A DNA stretch of 8,205 bases from Oscillospiraceae bacterium (GTDB lineage Bacteria > Bacillota > Clostridia > Oscillospirales > Ruminococcaceae). The translations under genes were made by a program, and so were the position numbers. Under the pieces are notes generated by a model, which saw nothing but the letters and a program-made list of their open reading frames with translations, ran no database searches and was not told the origin of the DNA. Below, in pieces: positions 1 through 6,528 of the stretch. The DNA lies in the NCBI GenBank assembly GCA_017528675.1, contig JAFXOO010000231.1:1-8205 (forward strand), in the 5' to 3' direction. Within the stretch, counting starts at the first letter, position 1, and each line of letters begins with the position of its first letter.

Positions 1-93
1 GAGGGAGAACTGGTAATAGTCCCCGCAGGCCTCGGCGAATTTGTAGAGGGAGTAGAGGATGACTTCGGGGATGGGGGAAGACCAGGAAGTAAG
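1..93 (-). other. Coding-like fragment antisense to the first gene (possible chimeric edge)
   Basis: Read on the minus strand from 93 down to 1, the sequence gives a very protein-like peptide that includes SWSSPIPEVILYSLYKF and AEACGDYYQF. It has a natural amphipathic pattern and codons ending mostly in C or G. The same bases read on the plus strand give a Gly/Val/Glu-rich stretch unlike the charged helix that follows. From memory the peptide resembles the C-terminal part of DUF4007-type proteins found near PAPS-reductase-like genes, but I could not check this. There is no start or stop inside the fragment. It could be a real minus-strand gene fragment joined to the plus-strand gene by rearrangement or assembly error, with the junction around 90-117, or it could be a chance antisense reading. 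Confidence 0.35.
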
Positions 94-909
94 CAGCAGG
101 CGCTTGCCCGTGAAAAGGAAGAAGCAGAACGCCGTGCCTATGAGGAGCAGCTCCGGAAGGAGCGTCTTGAGCTCATCCGGCTCAAGCAGGGCGTAATCGA
201 GGAAAGCGAAACCATCCATGAGGAGCACGAAGCGGAAAAGCACTACACCATCCCCCAGAAAATCGGCAATTTCTTCTACCACAACAAGTGGTGGATGGGA
301 ATTGCGGGCTTTCTGGCAGTGGTGACGGGCTATCTGGTATGGCAGGCAGTCACAACGGTGCACCCGGATATGATCGTGCTGCTGCTGGTGGACGACGACC
401 TGCTGAATTACACCTGTAATGCACGGATTTCCGAGGTGTTCGAGCAGTACATCAGTGATGAGAACGGCGACGGCAGAACCGTGGTGGATGTGTACTATAT
501 TCCCGCCTCCAGCGACAGCGCCGAACAGAGCGGCTACACGGGCGACCACACCAAGCTCTTTGCAGAGTTCCAGATTGCCGAGGCATGTATTGTGATCTCT
601 GACGAGCAGGCAGATCAGTTCATTGTGCCGGACAGCACGCTCTATGACCTTGAGGAGGACTGCGGCCAGTACAAGGAAACCGAAGGCATGCGCTTCTACC
701 TCAGCGATACGGCGTTTGCCAGGGATATCGGCTGGGAGGAGAGCCCGCTCGACAAGGATATCTATATCGGCATCCGCAGCGTCCGCAAGACGATGATGGA
801 TTCCGAGGAGAAGATGCAGCAGACCTTTGACATCAGCTATCCTGCGCTTCAGCAATTTATTGCACACTACGGCCACCCGGCTACAGAAACAGACGCATCC
901 GCTGAATAA
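1..909 (+). CDS. Partial single-pass membrane protein of unknown function (3' part)
   Basis: The frame is open from base 1 and has no ATG, GTG or TTG before the ATG at 295, so the true start lies upstream of the window, unless the left edge is a false join (see the minus-strand fragment at 1-93). Numbering from base 1, residues ~32-82 are highly charged and Glu/Arg/Lys-rich, probably helical or coiled coil. A membrane segment follows at ~97-117 (starting WWMGIAGFLAVV). The remaining ~185 residues are acidic and probably lie outside the cell; they contain three scattered cysteines and I recognise no catalytic motif. The Lys/Arg-rich N-terminal side fits an inside-to-outside orientation. I do not recognise the family. 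The gene converges on aguB, and its stop codon lies inside a strong hairpin. The ATG at 295 is a poor start: it would remove the cytoplasmic part and most of the flank of the membrane helix. Confidence 0.7.
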   Translation, partial: EGELVIVPAGLGEFVEGVEDDFGDGGRPGSKQQALAREKEEAERRAYEEQLRKERLELIRLKQGVIEESETIHEEHEAEKHYTIPQKIGNFFYHNKWWMGIAGFLAVVTGYLVWQAVTTVHPDMIVLLLVDDDLLNYTCNARISEVFEQYISDENGDGRTVVDVYYIPASSDSAEQSGYTGDHTKLFAEFQIAEACIVISDEQADQFIVPDSTLYDLEEDCGQYKETEGMRFYLSDTAFARDIGWEESPLDKDIYIGIRSVRKTMMDSEEKMQQTFDISYPALQQFIAHYGHPATETDASAE

Positions 910-925
910 GCGGATGCGTCTGTTT
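887..925 (+). terminator. Hairpin terminator overlapping the stop codon of the first gene
   Basis: A perfect 17-bp inverted repeat (887-903 pairs with 909-925) encloses a 5-nt loop (904-908). The right arm ends in TTT and is followed by GTCGATAAAG, so the U-tract is short. The TAA stop at 907-909 sits in the loop and the first base of the right arm, so the last residues of the protein are encoded by the left arm. On the opposite strand no T-run follows the stem, so it suits the plus-strand gene better. Confidence 0.7.
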
Positions 926-990
926 GTCGATAAAGTCCATTTTCTGGTGCCGGCCCACCGGGGAGCGCCCACCCCGTTCGGGCTGCCGGG
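926..990. other. GC-rich intergenic block between two hairpins
   Basis: No open frame here looks coding. The part from ~946 to 990 is very rich in G and C and holds several short self-complementary pieces, such as CCCGTTCGGG at 973-982 and GGTG...CACC at 946-959. It runs straight into the 17-bp hairpin at 991-1030. The composition differs from the flanking genes and could mark a dispersed intergenic repeat, but no second copy exists in the window. Confidence 0.35.
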
Positions 991-1030
991 GGGCGTAGCC
1001 TGCCAAACCACTTTTTGGCAGGCTACGCCC
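991..1030. terminator. Long perfect hairpin just after the aguB stop
   Basis: Bases 991-1007 pair perfectly with 1014-1030 (17 bp, GC-rich) around the 6-nt loop CCACTT. The hairpin begins one base beyond the aguB stop codon, the usual place for the end of the five-gene minus-strand transcript. On the minus strand the stem is followed by C/G-rich sequence rather than a U-tract, so it is not a textbook intrinsic terminator. It may instead protect the mRNA 3' end or be part of a palindromic repeat. On the plus strand a weakly U-rich ACTATTTCT follows. Confidence 0.5.
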
Positions 1031-1031
1031 A

Positions 1032-1910
1032 CTATTTCTCTGCAATCACACGATAGCATTCCGGACGTCTGTCACGGAACAGTCCCCATTCCAGCCTTGC
1101 CTGTGCCAGCGCATCCAGGTCAAATTCCGCTGTGAGCACCGCATCACCGCTGCGGTCTGCCTGCCGCAGGATGCCGCCGGTCTCATCCGTGATGAAGGAC
1201 GAGCCGTAGAACCGCAGTGCCGAGGTCTGACCGCCGTTTTCCTCACAGGGCCTCACTTCCTCCAGTCCGTAGCGGTTCGCTGCAATCACGGGCATGACAT
1301 TCGCTGCCGCATGTCCCTGCATCGTCCGCTGCCAGTGCGGCATGGAATCGCAGTCGAGTATCGGTTCCGAGCCGATGGCAGTCGGATACAGTAAAAGCTC
1401 CGCACCGTTGACTGCAAGTGCCCGTGCCGTCTCCGGGAACCACTGATCCCAGCAGATGCCGACTCCGATGCAGCCGAATCTCGTCTGCCATGTCCGGAAG
1501 CCGGTATCTCCGGGCGTGAAATAAAACTTCTCCTGGTAGTAATGATCGTCCGGGATATGCGTCTTGCGGTATACACCGAGCACCTCGCCGTCTGCATCAA
1601 TCACGGCAACGGAGTTGAACAGCCGGTTTCCGTCCCGCTCATAGAAGCTGACCGGAATGACGGCGGAAAGCTCCCTTGCAATGCCGGAAAAATGCATGAC
1701 TGCGTCGTTTTCCTGCACTGGCTTTGCATAGCCGTAGTAATCATAGCGCCGCTCCTGGCAGAAATACTGCCGCTCAAACAGCTCCGGCAGCAAAATGACA
1801 TTGGCGCCCTCTGCGGCAGCCTGTCTGACAAGGCGCTCTGCATTGGCAATGTTTTCCGCCACATCCCGGCTGCACTGCATCTGGACGGCGGAAACGGTGA
1901 TCTTTCTCAT
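1032..1910 (-). CDS. aguB: N-carbamoylputrescine amidase
   Basis: This enzyme hydrolyses N-carbamoylputrescine to putrescine, CO2 and ammonia, the second step from agmatine to putrescine in the cytoplasm. The 292-residue product is a whole-length nitrilase/carbon-nitrogen hydrolase. The catalytic triad is visible: Glu43 in LPELFERQYF, Lys116 in YRKTHIPDD and Cys153 in GICWDQWFPE. LYPTAIGSEP and the C-terminal RDRRPECYRVI also fit the AguB subfamily. I chose the ATG at 1910 because GAAGGGAG lies at 1918-1925, 7 nt upstream. The in-frame ATG at 1949 has no ribosome site and would add 13 residues not expected for the family. It is the last gene of the minus-strand run, 48 nt after aguA, and the pairing of the two genes supports the specific assignment over other nitrilases. 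Confidence 0.95.
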   Translation of the reverse strand: MRKITVSAVQMQCSRDVAENIANAERLVRQAAAEGANVILLPELFERQYFCQERRYDYYGYAKPVQENDAVMHFSGIARELSAVIPVSFYERDGNRLFNSVAVIDADGEVLGVYRKTHIPDDHYYQEKFYFTPGDTGFRTWQTRFGCIGVGICWDQWFPETARALAVNGAELLLYPTAIGSEPILDCDSMPHWQRTMQGHAAANVMPVIAANRYGLEEVRPCEENGGQTSALRFYGSSFITDETGGILRQADRSGDAVLTAEFDLDALAQARLEWGLFRDRRPECYRVIAEK

Positions 1911-1917
1911 AGTCTGG

Positions 1918-1925
1918 CTCCCTTC
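1918..1925 (-). promoter_or_regulatory. Ribosome binding site that fixes the aguB start
   Basis: On the minus strand the sequence reads GAAGGGAG, 7 nt before the ATG at 1910. This favours the shorter aguB product. The longer frame starting at 1949 has nothing comparable in front of it. Confidence 0.85.
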
Positions 1926-1958
1926 TGATAGGTATTCTGATACCAGCATGCGCTGACA

Positions 1959-3083
1959 TCAGGCATGCGTCTTCCCTGCCGGGATCTGCTGGGTCAGGCA
2001 GTGGATATTTCCGCCGCCGACAATCAGTTCTCTTGCCGGAACCGGGATGACCTTCCGCTCCGGACACCACTGCTGCATCAGCTTTACAGCAAGCGCATCA
2101 CTCTGCGCATTCTCACCGCCGAACTGCGGCAGGAGAACCGAGTGATTCGTGAAATAGAAATTGACATAGGATGCCGCCAGACGCTCCCCCGCTTCCCGTT
2201 CATCCTCGCCGGGTGCAAAGGTGAAGCCGTCCAGATCGTGCTGCGTGATGCACACCGGATGCGCCGGGACAGGCAGCTTGTGTACGGTCAGCCTCCTGCC
2301 CTTTGCATCGGTCACGCTCTCCAGATATGCCAGATCTGCGGCACTCATCGCATACTGCGGATCCGTCTTGTCATCTGTCCACGCCAGCACCGCCTCACCG
2401 GGGCGCAGGAAGGCGCACACATTGTCCACATGCTCGTTGGTCTCGTCGTTGTAAATTCCCCTCGGCAGCCAGAGGACTTTTTCGGCGCCGAGATACCGGC
2501 AGAGCCGCTCTCCGATCTGTGCACGGGAGAGCGACGGATTGCGCCCCTCCGACAGCAGACACGCCTCTGTCACCAGAAGCGTCCCCTCGCCGTCGGAATG
2601 CACCGAGCCGCCCTCCAGCACGAAATCCTGCGCATCAAAACGCCCGTACCCCAGATTGTGGCACAGCACAGACGCCAGCGCATTGTCCTCGGCATAATCG
2701 GCATAGAGCCCGTCAACCTCGCCGCCCCACGCATTGAAGCGCCAGTCCACGCCGGCAACATCCCCCGTTTCGGGCTGCACGACAAAGGTCGGGCAGGTGT
2801 CCCGTGCCCATGCGTCATTCTGCGGGATGGTCAGCAGTGTCACACGGTCAAGCAGTCCTGCATTCCGCAGGATCTCACGGCATGCACCAAGCTTCTCCGG
2901 GCTGACGACCAGGTACAGCAGCTCATCCGCCAGTATGCTCTCCCAGATCTTCACAAAGGACGGCATAGCGGGCGCCGCTCCATACGGCCACGAGCCGGGA
3001 CGCTCCGGGAAAATCATCACTGTGGCTGCATGCGGCGCAAATTCGCCGGGCATATAATACCCGTCATGTTCCGGATTTCTCAT
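1959..3083 (-). CDS. aguA: Agmatine deiminase
   Basis: AguA converts agmatine to N-carbamoylputrescine and ammonia, feeding AguB. The 374-residue protein has the usual length and begins with the typical YYMPGEFAPHAATVMIFPERP. Active-site features of the guanidine-modifying (PAD-like) fold are in order: NDAWARDTCP (Asp90, Asp95), LEGGSVHSDGEG (Glu157), NDETNEHVDN (His218) and, near the C-terminus, GGGNIHCLTQQIP with the nucleophile Cys362. The start overlaps the nspC stop by 4 nt (ATGA). AAGGAG at 3092-3097 is 8 nt upstream of the ATG, within the end of nspC. The overlap suggests translational coupling. Peptidylarginine deiminase-like homologues are the main alternative, but the aguB neighbour makes agmatine the likely substrate. 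Confidence 0.96.
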   Translation of the reverse strand: MRNPEHDGYYMPGEFAPHAATVMIFPERPGSWPYGAAPAMPSFVKIWESILADELLYLVVSPEKLGACREILRNAGLLDRVTLLTIPQNDAWARDTCPTFVVQPETGDVAGVDWRFNAWGGEVDGLYADYAEDNALASVLCHNLGYGRFDAQDFVLEGGSVHSDGEGTLLVTEACLLSEGRNPSLSRAQIGERLCRYLGAEKVLWLPRGIYNDETNEHVDNVCAFLRPGEAVLAWTDDKTDPQYAMSAADLAYLESVTDAKGRRLTVHKLPVPAHPVCITQHDLDGFTFAPGEDEREAGERLAASYVNFYFTNHSVLLPQFGGENAQSDALAVKLMQQWCPERKVIPVPARELIVGGGNIHCLTQQIPAGKTHA

Positions 3084-4216
3084 GACAGTCTCTCCTTGAA
3101 ATCGAAATAATGGAAGTGCCGGATGACCTCATAGCTCCCGTCCGTGTGCAGAATGCCGATGTCGGGCAGCGGCATGCCGTTGAACGTATTGTTCTTCACC
3201 ATCGAATAGATCGCCATATCCTCAAAGCACAGCCGCTGTCCGATGGAAAGCGGCGCATCGAAGCTGTAATCCCCGATGCTATCACCTGCAAGACAGGTGC
3301 GGGAGCTGAGGCGATAGGTGTGCGCTCGCTCCTCCGGCTGACCGCTCCGGTAGAGCGGCGGACGGTAGGGCATTTCGAGCACATCCGGCATATGGCAGGC
3401 GGCAGATGCATCCAAAACGGCGATTTGCAGCCCGTTTTCCACAAGATCCATCACCTCTGTCACAAGATAGCCGGCATTCAGCGCAATTGCCTCGCCCGGT
3501 TCGAGATAGACCTGCACGCCGTAGGTCTCCTGCACATGCGTGATGAGCTTTTCGAGGAGCGGGATGTCATAGCCGGGCTTGGTGATATGATGACCGCCGC
3601 CGAAATTCACCCATTTCCTGTGGTACAGGTCGCTTCCGAAGCGCTCCTCCACCGCCCGGAGCGTGATCTCAAGCGCATCGGCGCCCTGCTCGCAAAGCGT
3701 GTGAAAATGCAGCCCCTCCACATCATCCGGGATGCCGTCGGGCAGATCGGCCGCCCGCACGCCCAGCCGGGAGCCCGGCGCACAAGGGTCATAGATCGGC
3801 TCGTCCTGGGTGGAGCACTCCGGATTGACACGCAGACCGATGCTCTTTCCGGCGCATTTTCCGGAAAACTGCGCAAGCTGCCGCAGGGAATTGAAATAGA
3901 TATGATCGGCATACCGCAGAAGCTCGTCAAATTCATCGGGCTTATAGGCCGGTTCAAAGACATGCACCTCGCCCGGAAATTCCTCATGGCCGAGCCGGGC
4001 TTCATACAGGCCGCTTGCGGTCGTTCCGGCTAAATACTGCGCACAGAGCGGATAGACCGAGAACATCGAGAACGCCTTCTGCGCCAGCAGAATTTTACAG
4101 CCGGTGCGCTCCTGCACACCCCGCAGAATCTCCAGATTCCGCAGCAGCGCTTCCTCGTCCAATACATACGCAGGCGTGTGCTTTACCGTCTGCATGGCTC
4201 TTTCCTGGTTTGTCAT
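3080..4216 (-). CDS. nspC: Carboxynorspermidine/carboxyspermidine decarboxylase
   Basis: This PLP-dependent, alanine-racemase-fold (type III) decarboxylase converts carboxyspermidine to spermidine (or carboxynorspermidine to norspermidine). The 378 residues contain the family landmarks: the PLP lysine Lys47 in KILLAQKAFS, YDPCAPGSRLG at ~142-152, GLHFHTLCEQ at ~168-177, the phosphate-binding GGGHHITKPGYD at ~206-217, LEPGEAI at ~238-244, and TCLAGDSIGDYSF with Cys308. ABC-gene stop and ribosome site overlap: TGAGG at 4223-4227 contains the upstream stop TGA and lies 6 nt before the ATG at 4216, so translation is probably coupled. A second ATG seven codons in (4195) is preceded by AGGAAAG and could also be used; it would start just before HTPAYVLDE, as many homologues do. 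The usual partner, carboxyspermidine dehydrogenase, is not in the window. Confidence 0.93.
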   Translation of the reverse strand: MTNQERAMQTVKHTPAYVLDEEALLRNLEILRGVQERTGCKILLAQKAFSMFSVYPLCAQYLAGTTASGLYEARLGHEEFPGEVHVFEPAYKPDEFDELLRYADHIYFNSLRQLAQFSGKCAGKSIGLRVNPECSTQDEPIYDPCAPGSRLGVRAADLPDGIPDDVEGLHFHTLCEQGADALEITLRAVEERFGSDLYHRKWVNFGGGHHITKPGYDIPLLEKLITHVQETYGVQVYLEPGEAIALNAGYLVTEVMDLVENGLQIAVLDASAACHMPDVLEMPYRPPLYRSGQPEERAHTYRLSSRTCLAGDSIGDYSFDAPLSIGQRLCFEDMAIYSMVKNNTFNGMPLPDIGILHTDGSYEVIRHFHYFDFKERLS

Positions 4217-4224
4217 AGATTACC

Positions 4225-5931
4225 TCATTTCACCGAAGTCTCATAGATTTCACGGTAGACCCCGCAGGTCTCCAGCAGTTCGGCATGCGTGCCCTGACCG
4301 ACGCATTTTCCGTCCTCCAGCACGAGAATCAGGTCGGCGTGCATGAGCGACGTCGCCCGCTGCGAGATCACCACGGTCGTCATGCCCTTCCGCTCCGCAA
4401 GCGCCTTGCGCAGTGCAGCATCGGTTGCATAATCCAGCGCACTCATGCTGTCATCGAGGATGAGCATGGCGGGTTTTCCGGTGAGGGCCCGTGCAATTGT
4501 CAGGCGCTGCTTCTGGCCGCCGGACAGATTGCGCCCGCCCTGCACGAGATGGGTGTTCAGCCCGTATTGCAGCGCATCCACAAACTCTGCCGCCTGCGCC
4601 GTTTCGATGGCTTCCCGCATGGCTGCTTCATCCGCATCCGCATCTGCCATGCGCAGGTTCTCTGCAATCGTTCCGCTCAGCAGCACTGCCTTCTGGGGCA
4701 CAACGCCGATACAGCGGTGCAGCGCACTGCTCCTGTAACTGCGGACATCCCTGCCGAACACCCGCACGGTGCCTGCTGTCGGGTCGTAGCTGCGGGAGAT
4801 GAGCGAGGCAAGGGTGGATTTGCCGGAGCCGGTACCGCCGATCAGGCCAAGGGTCTGGCCTTTTCGCAGTGTGAAGCTGATGTCCTCCAACGCCGGATCG
4901 CCTGCGTCTGCGTAGCCGAAGGTCACATGCTCAAAGCAGATTGCCTCCTCTGCGGCAGGGTCAGGCGTTTCCGTGCCGTCCTGCATGGAGGACTGCGTTT
5001 CGAGCACCTCCGCAATGCGCAGCGAGGACGCCTGCGCCTTGGTGAGAATCTGGATCAGGTTGGCAAGCTGCACCATCGCCAGCAGAATCTGGGTCATGTA
5101 GTTGGCGAATGCCGTCAGATCGCCCTGTGAAAGCCGTCCCGTATCCACATGGATGCCGCCGAACCACAGCACCGCCACAATGCCAAGGTTCATAATGAGG
5201 AAGGTCAGGGGATTGAGCACGGCGGAAATGCGCCCTGCGGCAAGCATGCTGCGCTCCAGCCCGGCGCATTCCTCTGCAAAACGGGCGTTCTCCTCCTTCT
5301 GCCTGGCAAAGGCACGAATCACCCGTACACCGTCGAGATTCTCCCCCGTGCGGCGTGCGATACGGTCAAGGCGCTTCTGGTTGGCGCTGTACATGGGAAT
5401 CGTCCGGTGCATGACGAAGTACAGCAGAATGCCCACAATCGGCGCAATCACAAGGAAAATCAGGGAAAGCTGCCAGTCGATCAGCAGCGACATGGCAATC
5501 GCACCCACAACCAGAAACGGCGCACGGGAGGCAAGCCGGATGAACATGTTGACACCGGTCTGCGAGGCGGCCACATCGTTCGTGATGCGGTTGATGAGCG
5601 TGGAACTGCCGAGCTTGTCCAGTTCAGTCTGTGAAAGCGTCTGGATGTGGCGGAATACCGCTGCCCGGACATCTGTACCATACCCGAAAGCACACCTTGC
5701 CGCCAGGTATTGGCAGGTCAGTGCAAACCCCAGTCCGCAGATGCCAAGTACAACAATCAGCCCGCACATTTTCCAGATATAGGGAACATTGCTCCCGCCG
5801 ATGCCGTTGTCGATGATTCTTGCCATCACAACCGGAACAATCAGCTCAAAAACAGCTTCAAGCAGCTTGAACAGCGGGCCGAAAATCAGATACGGCACAT
5901 AGGGCTTCAAAAAACGCAGCAATTTCTGCAA
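4225..5931 (-). CDS. ABC exporter half-subunit with a degenerate nucleotide site (TM287/EfrA type)
   Basis: This is an integral membrane ABC exporter subunit with transmembrane and ATPase domains fused. Residues ~1-315 hold a six-helix exporter domain, with clear hydrophobic stretches near 12-40, 52-75, 130-175 and 240-260. The ATPase domain has Walker A GGTGSGKST (365-373), Q-loop Gln413, signature LSGGQ (469-473) and Walker B MLILDD (489-494). The residue after the Walker B Asp is Asp494 instead of the catalytic Glu, and the switch His is Gln524 (ISQR). An intact signature with these two changes is the pattern of the degenerate half of heterodimeric exporters such as TM287/288, BmrC/D and EfrA/B. 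The start is TTG at 5931: it lies 3 nt after the GNAT stop, AAAGGA sits at 5941-5946, and no better in-frame start exists. No partner subunit gene is adjacent. The substrate is unknown; polyamine export is a guess from the operon. Confidence 0.92.
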   Translation of the reverse strand: MQKLLRFLKPYVPYLIFGPLFKLLEAVFELIVPVVMARIIDNGIGGSNVPYIWKMCGLIVVLGICGLGFALTCQYLAARCAFGYGTDVRAAVFRHIQTLSQTELDKLGSSTLINRITNDVAASQTGVNMFIRLASRAPFLVVGAIAMSLLIDWQLSLIFLVIAPIVGILLYFVMHRTIPMYSANQKRLDRIARRTGENLDGVRVIRAFARQKEENARFAEECAGLERSMLAAGRISAVLNPLTFLIMNLGIVAVLWFGGIHVDTGRLSQGDLTAFANYMTQILLAMVQLANLIQILTKAQASSLRIAEVLETQSSMQDGTETPDPAAEEAICFEHVTFGYADAGDPALEDISFTLRKGQTLGLIGGTGSGKSTLASLISRSYDPTAGTVRVFGRDVRSYRSSALHRCIGVVPQKAVLLSGTIAENLRMADADADEAAMREAIETAQAAEFVDALQYGLNTHLVQGGRNLSGGQKQRLTIARALTGKPAMLILDDSMSALDYATDAALRKALAERKGMTTVVISQRATSLMHADLILVLEDGKCVGQGTHAELLETCGVYREIYETSVK

Positions 5932-5934
5932 GCT

Positions 5935-6414
5935 TCAACATCCTTTCTGCCAGAGCATCAAGTATTCCTCGTCCGTTTCCCGGACGGTCACAAAGCCGGT
6001 TCTGCGGTACATGCGGACAGCGTAGTTCTCCTTCTGCACAGAGAGCGAAACCCGCCGGATCCCCCTGTCAGAGAGCATTTGCAGCATATGTTCCATCAAT
6101 GCCGTACCGATGCCCTGTCCACGCCATTCAGGATAGAGCGAAATCGCAAGGGAAGGCGTTTCATCATCAAGATAGCCGTAATCGTGCATATACCGCACCC
6201 AGACTGCCCCGACAATCCTGCCGTCTGCTTCCGCACACAGACAGGCATCACCCGGATGTGAACCGAAGTTGCGGACATAGATTTGCAGAGCCTCGTCCTG
6301 TAAAATGTCCCTCGGCGGCGGCTCCACACCTTCGGGGATAAAAATGGCTTCATACAGAAAATCATCAAGCAGCGGATACTCCGTCTGCCGCATGGGCCGG
6401 ATCTGGTAGTTCAT
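5935..6414 (-). CDS. GNAT-family N-acetyltransferase
   Basis: This is a cytoplasmic acetyl-CoA-dependent acetyltransferase of 159 residues, one complete GNAT domain. The acetyl-CoA pyrophosphate loop is clear in PEWRGQGIGTALM (95-107, motif A, Q/RxxGxG/A). NYAVRMYRRTGF (130-141) matches the conserved motif B segment. The substrate cannot be read from the sequence. As first gene of a run that ends in putrescine and spermidine synthesis genes, a polyamine N-acetyltransferase is possible, but GNAT enzymes with antibiotic, amino-acid or protein substrates are equally compatible. AAGGGAG at 6421-6427 is 6 nt before the ATG, and a good promoter lies further upstream. The stop is 3 nt before the TTG of the ABC gene, and that gene's ribosome site lies within the last GNAT codons. 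Confidence 0.88.
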   Translation of the reverse strand: MNYQIRPMRQTEYPLLDDFLYEAIFIPEGVEPPPRDILQDEALQIYVRNFGSHPGDACLCAEADGRIVGAVWVRYMHDYGYLDDETPSLAISLYPEWRGQGIGTALMEHMLQMLSDRGIRRVSLSVQKENYAVRMYRRTGFVTVRETDEEYLMLWQKGC

Positions 6415-6445
6415 AGCATTCTCCCTTCAGAATCGTTCATTTTTA

Positions 6446-6474
6446 ATTATACATGATTTCCGGATTTTTTGCAA
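6446..6474 (-). promoter_or_regulatory. Sigma-70-type promoter of the GNAT-ABC-nspC-aguA-aguB run
   Basis: On the minus strand there is a perfect -10 box TATAAT (6446-6451) and, 17 nt upstream, a -35-like TTGCAA (6469-6474, 4 of 6 consensus bases). Transcription would begin near 6439, leaving a leader of about 25 nt with the ribosome site. No other convincing promoter was seen further down the run, in keeping with one transcript for all five genes. Confidence 0.7.
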
Positions 6475-6515
6475 GCCCTTTGCATAATCTGCGCAGGATC
6501 GGCCATCCTAACAGC

Positions 6516-6520
6516 GGAGG
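6516..6520 (+). promoter_or_regulatory. Ribosome binding site that selects the TTG start of the M23 gene
   Basis: GGAGG at 6516-6520 is 8 nt before TTG at 6529. The ATG at 6538 is 17 nt away, too far, and the frame's upstream ATG at 6469 has no ribosome site and overlaps the promoter of the divergent gene. Confidence 0.75.
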
Positions 6521-6528
6521 TGTTTAGC

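Noticed and set aside
71..196. ATG at 71 in frame 2 as the start of the first gene, with a frameshift into frame 1
   Set aside because: That frame stops after ~41 codons. No ribosome site precedes it, and a frameshift would have to be assumed.
827..1135. A 102-codon plus-strand frame crossing the convergent intergenic region
   Set aside because: It overlaps the end of the first gene and aguB, runs through two hairpins and a GC-rich block, and has no ribosome site.
1911..1949. Upstream ATG at 1949 as aguB start
   Set aside because: There is no ribosome site, and the added 13 residues cover the good ribosome site used by the ATG at 1910.
1965..3110. A 381-codon plus-strand open frame opposite aguA
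   Set aside because: It is fully antisense to a well-supported agmatine deiminase, has no ribosome site and no recognisable motif, and its composition (many Arg, His, Cys) is typical of antisense readings in GC-rich genes.
3110..4033. A 307-codon plus-strand open frame opposite nspC
   Set aside because: The strand with PLP-site motifs is clearly the coding one, and this reading has no family features.
4285..5782. Long plus-strand open frames opposite the ABC gene
   Set aside because: They overlap each other and a complete ABC exporter with all motifs in order, so they are shadows.
6460..6488. Plus-strand promoter for the M23 gene using CATAAT at 6483-6488
   Set aside because: The -10-like box is reasonable, but no -35 box or extended -10 TGn motif is found at proper spacing, so it is not called as a feature.
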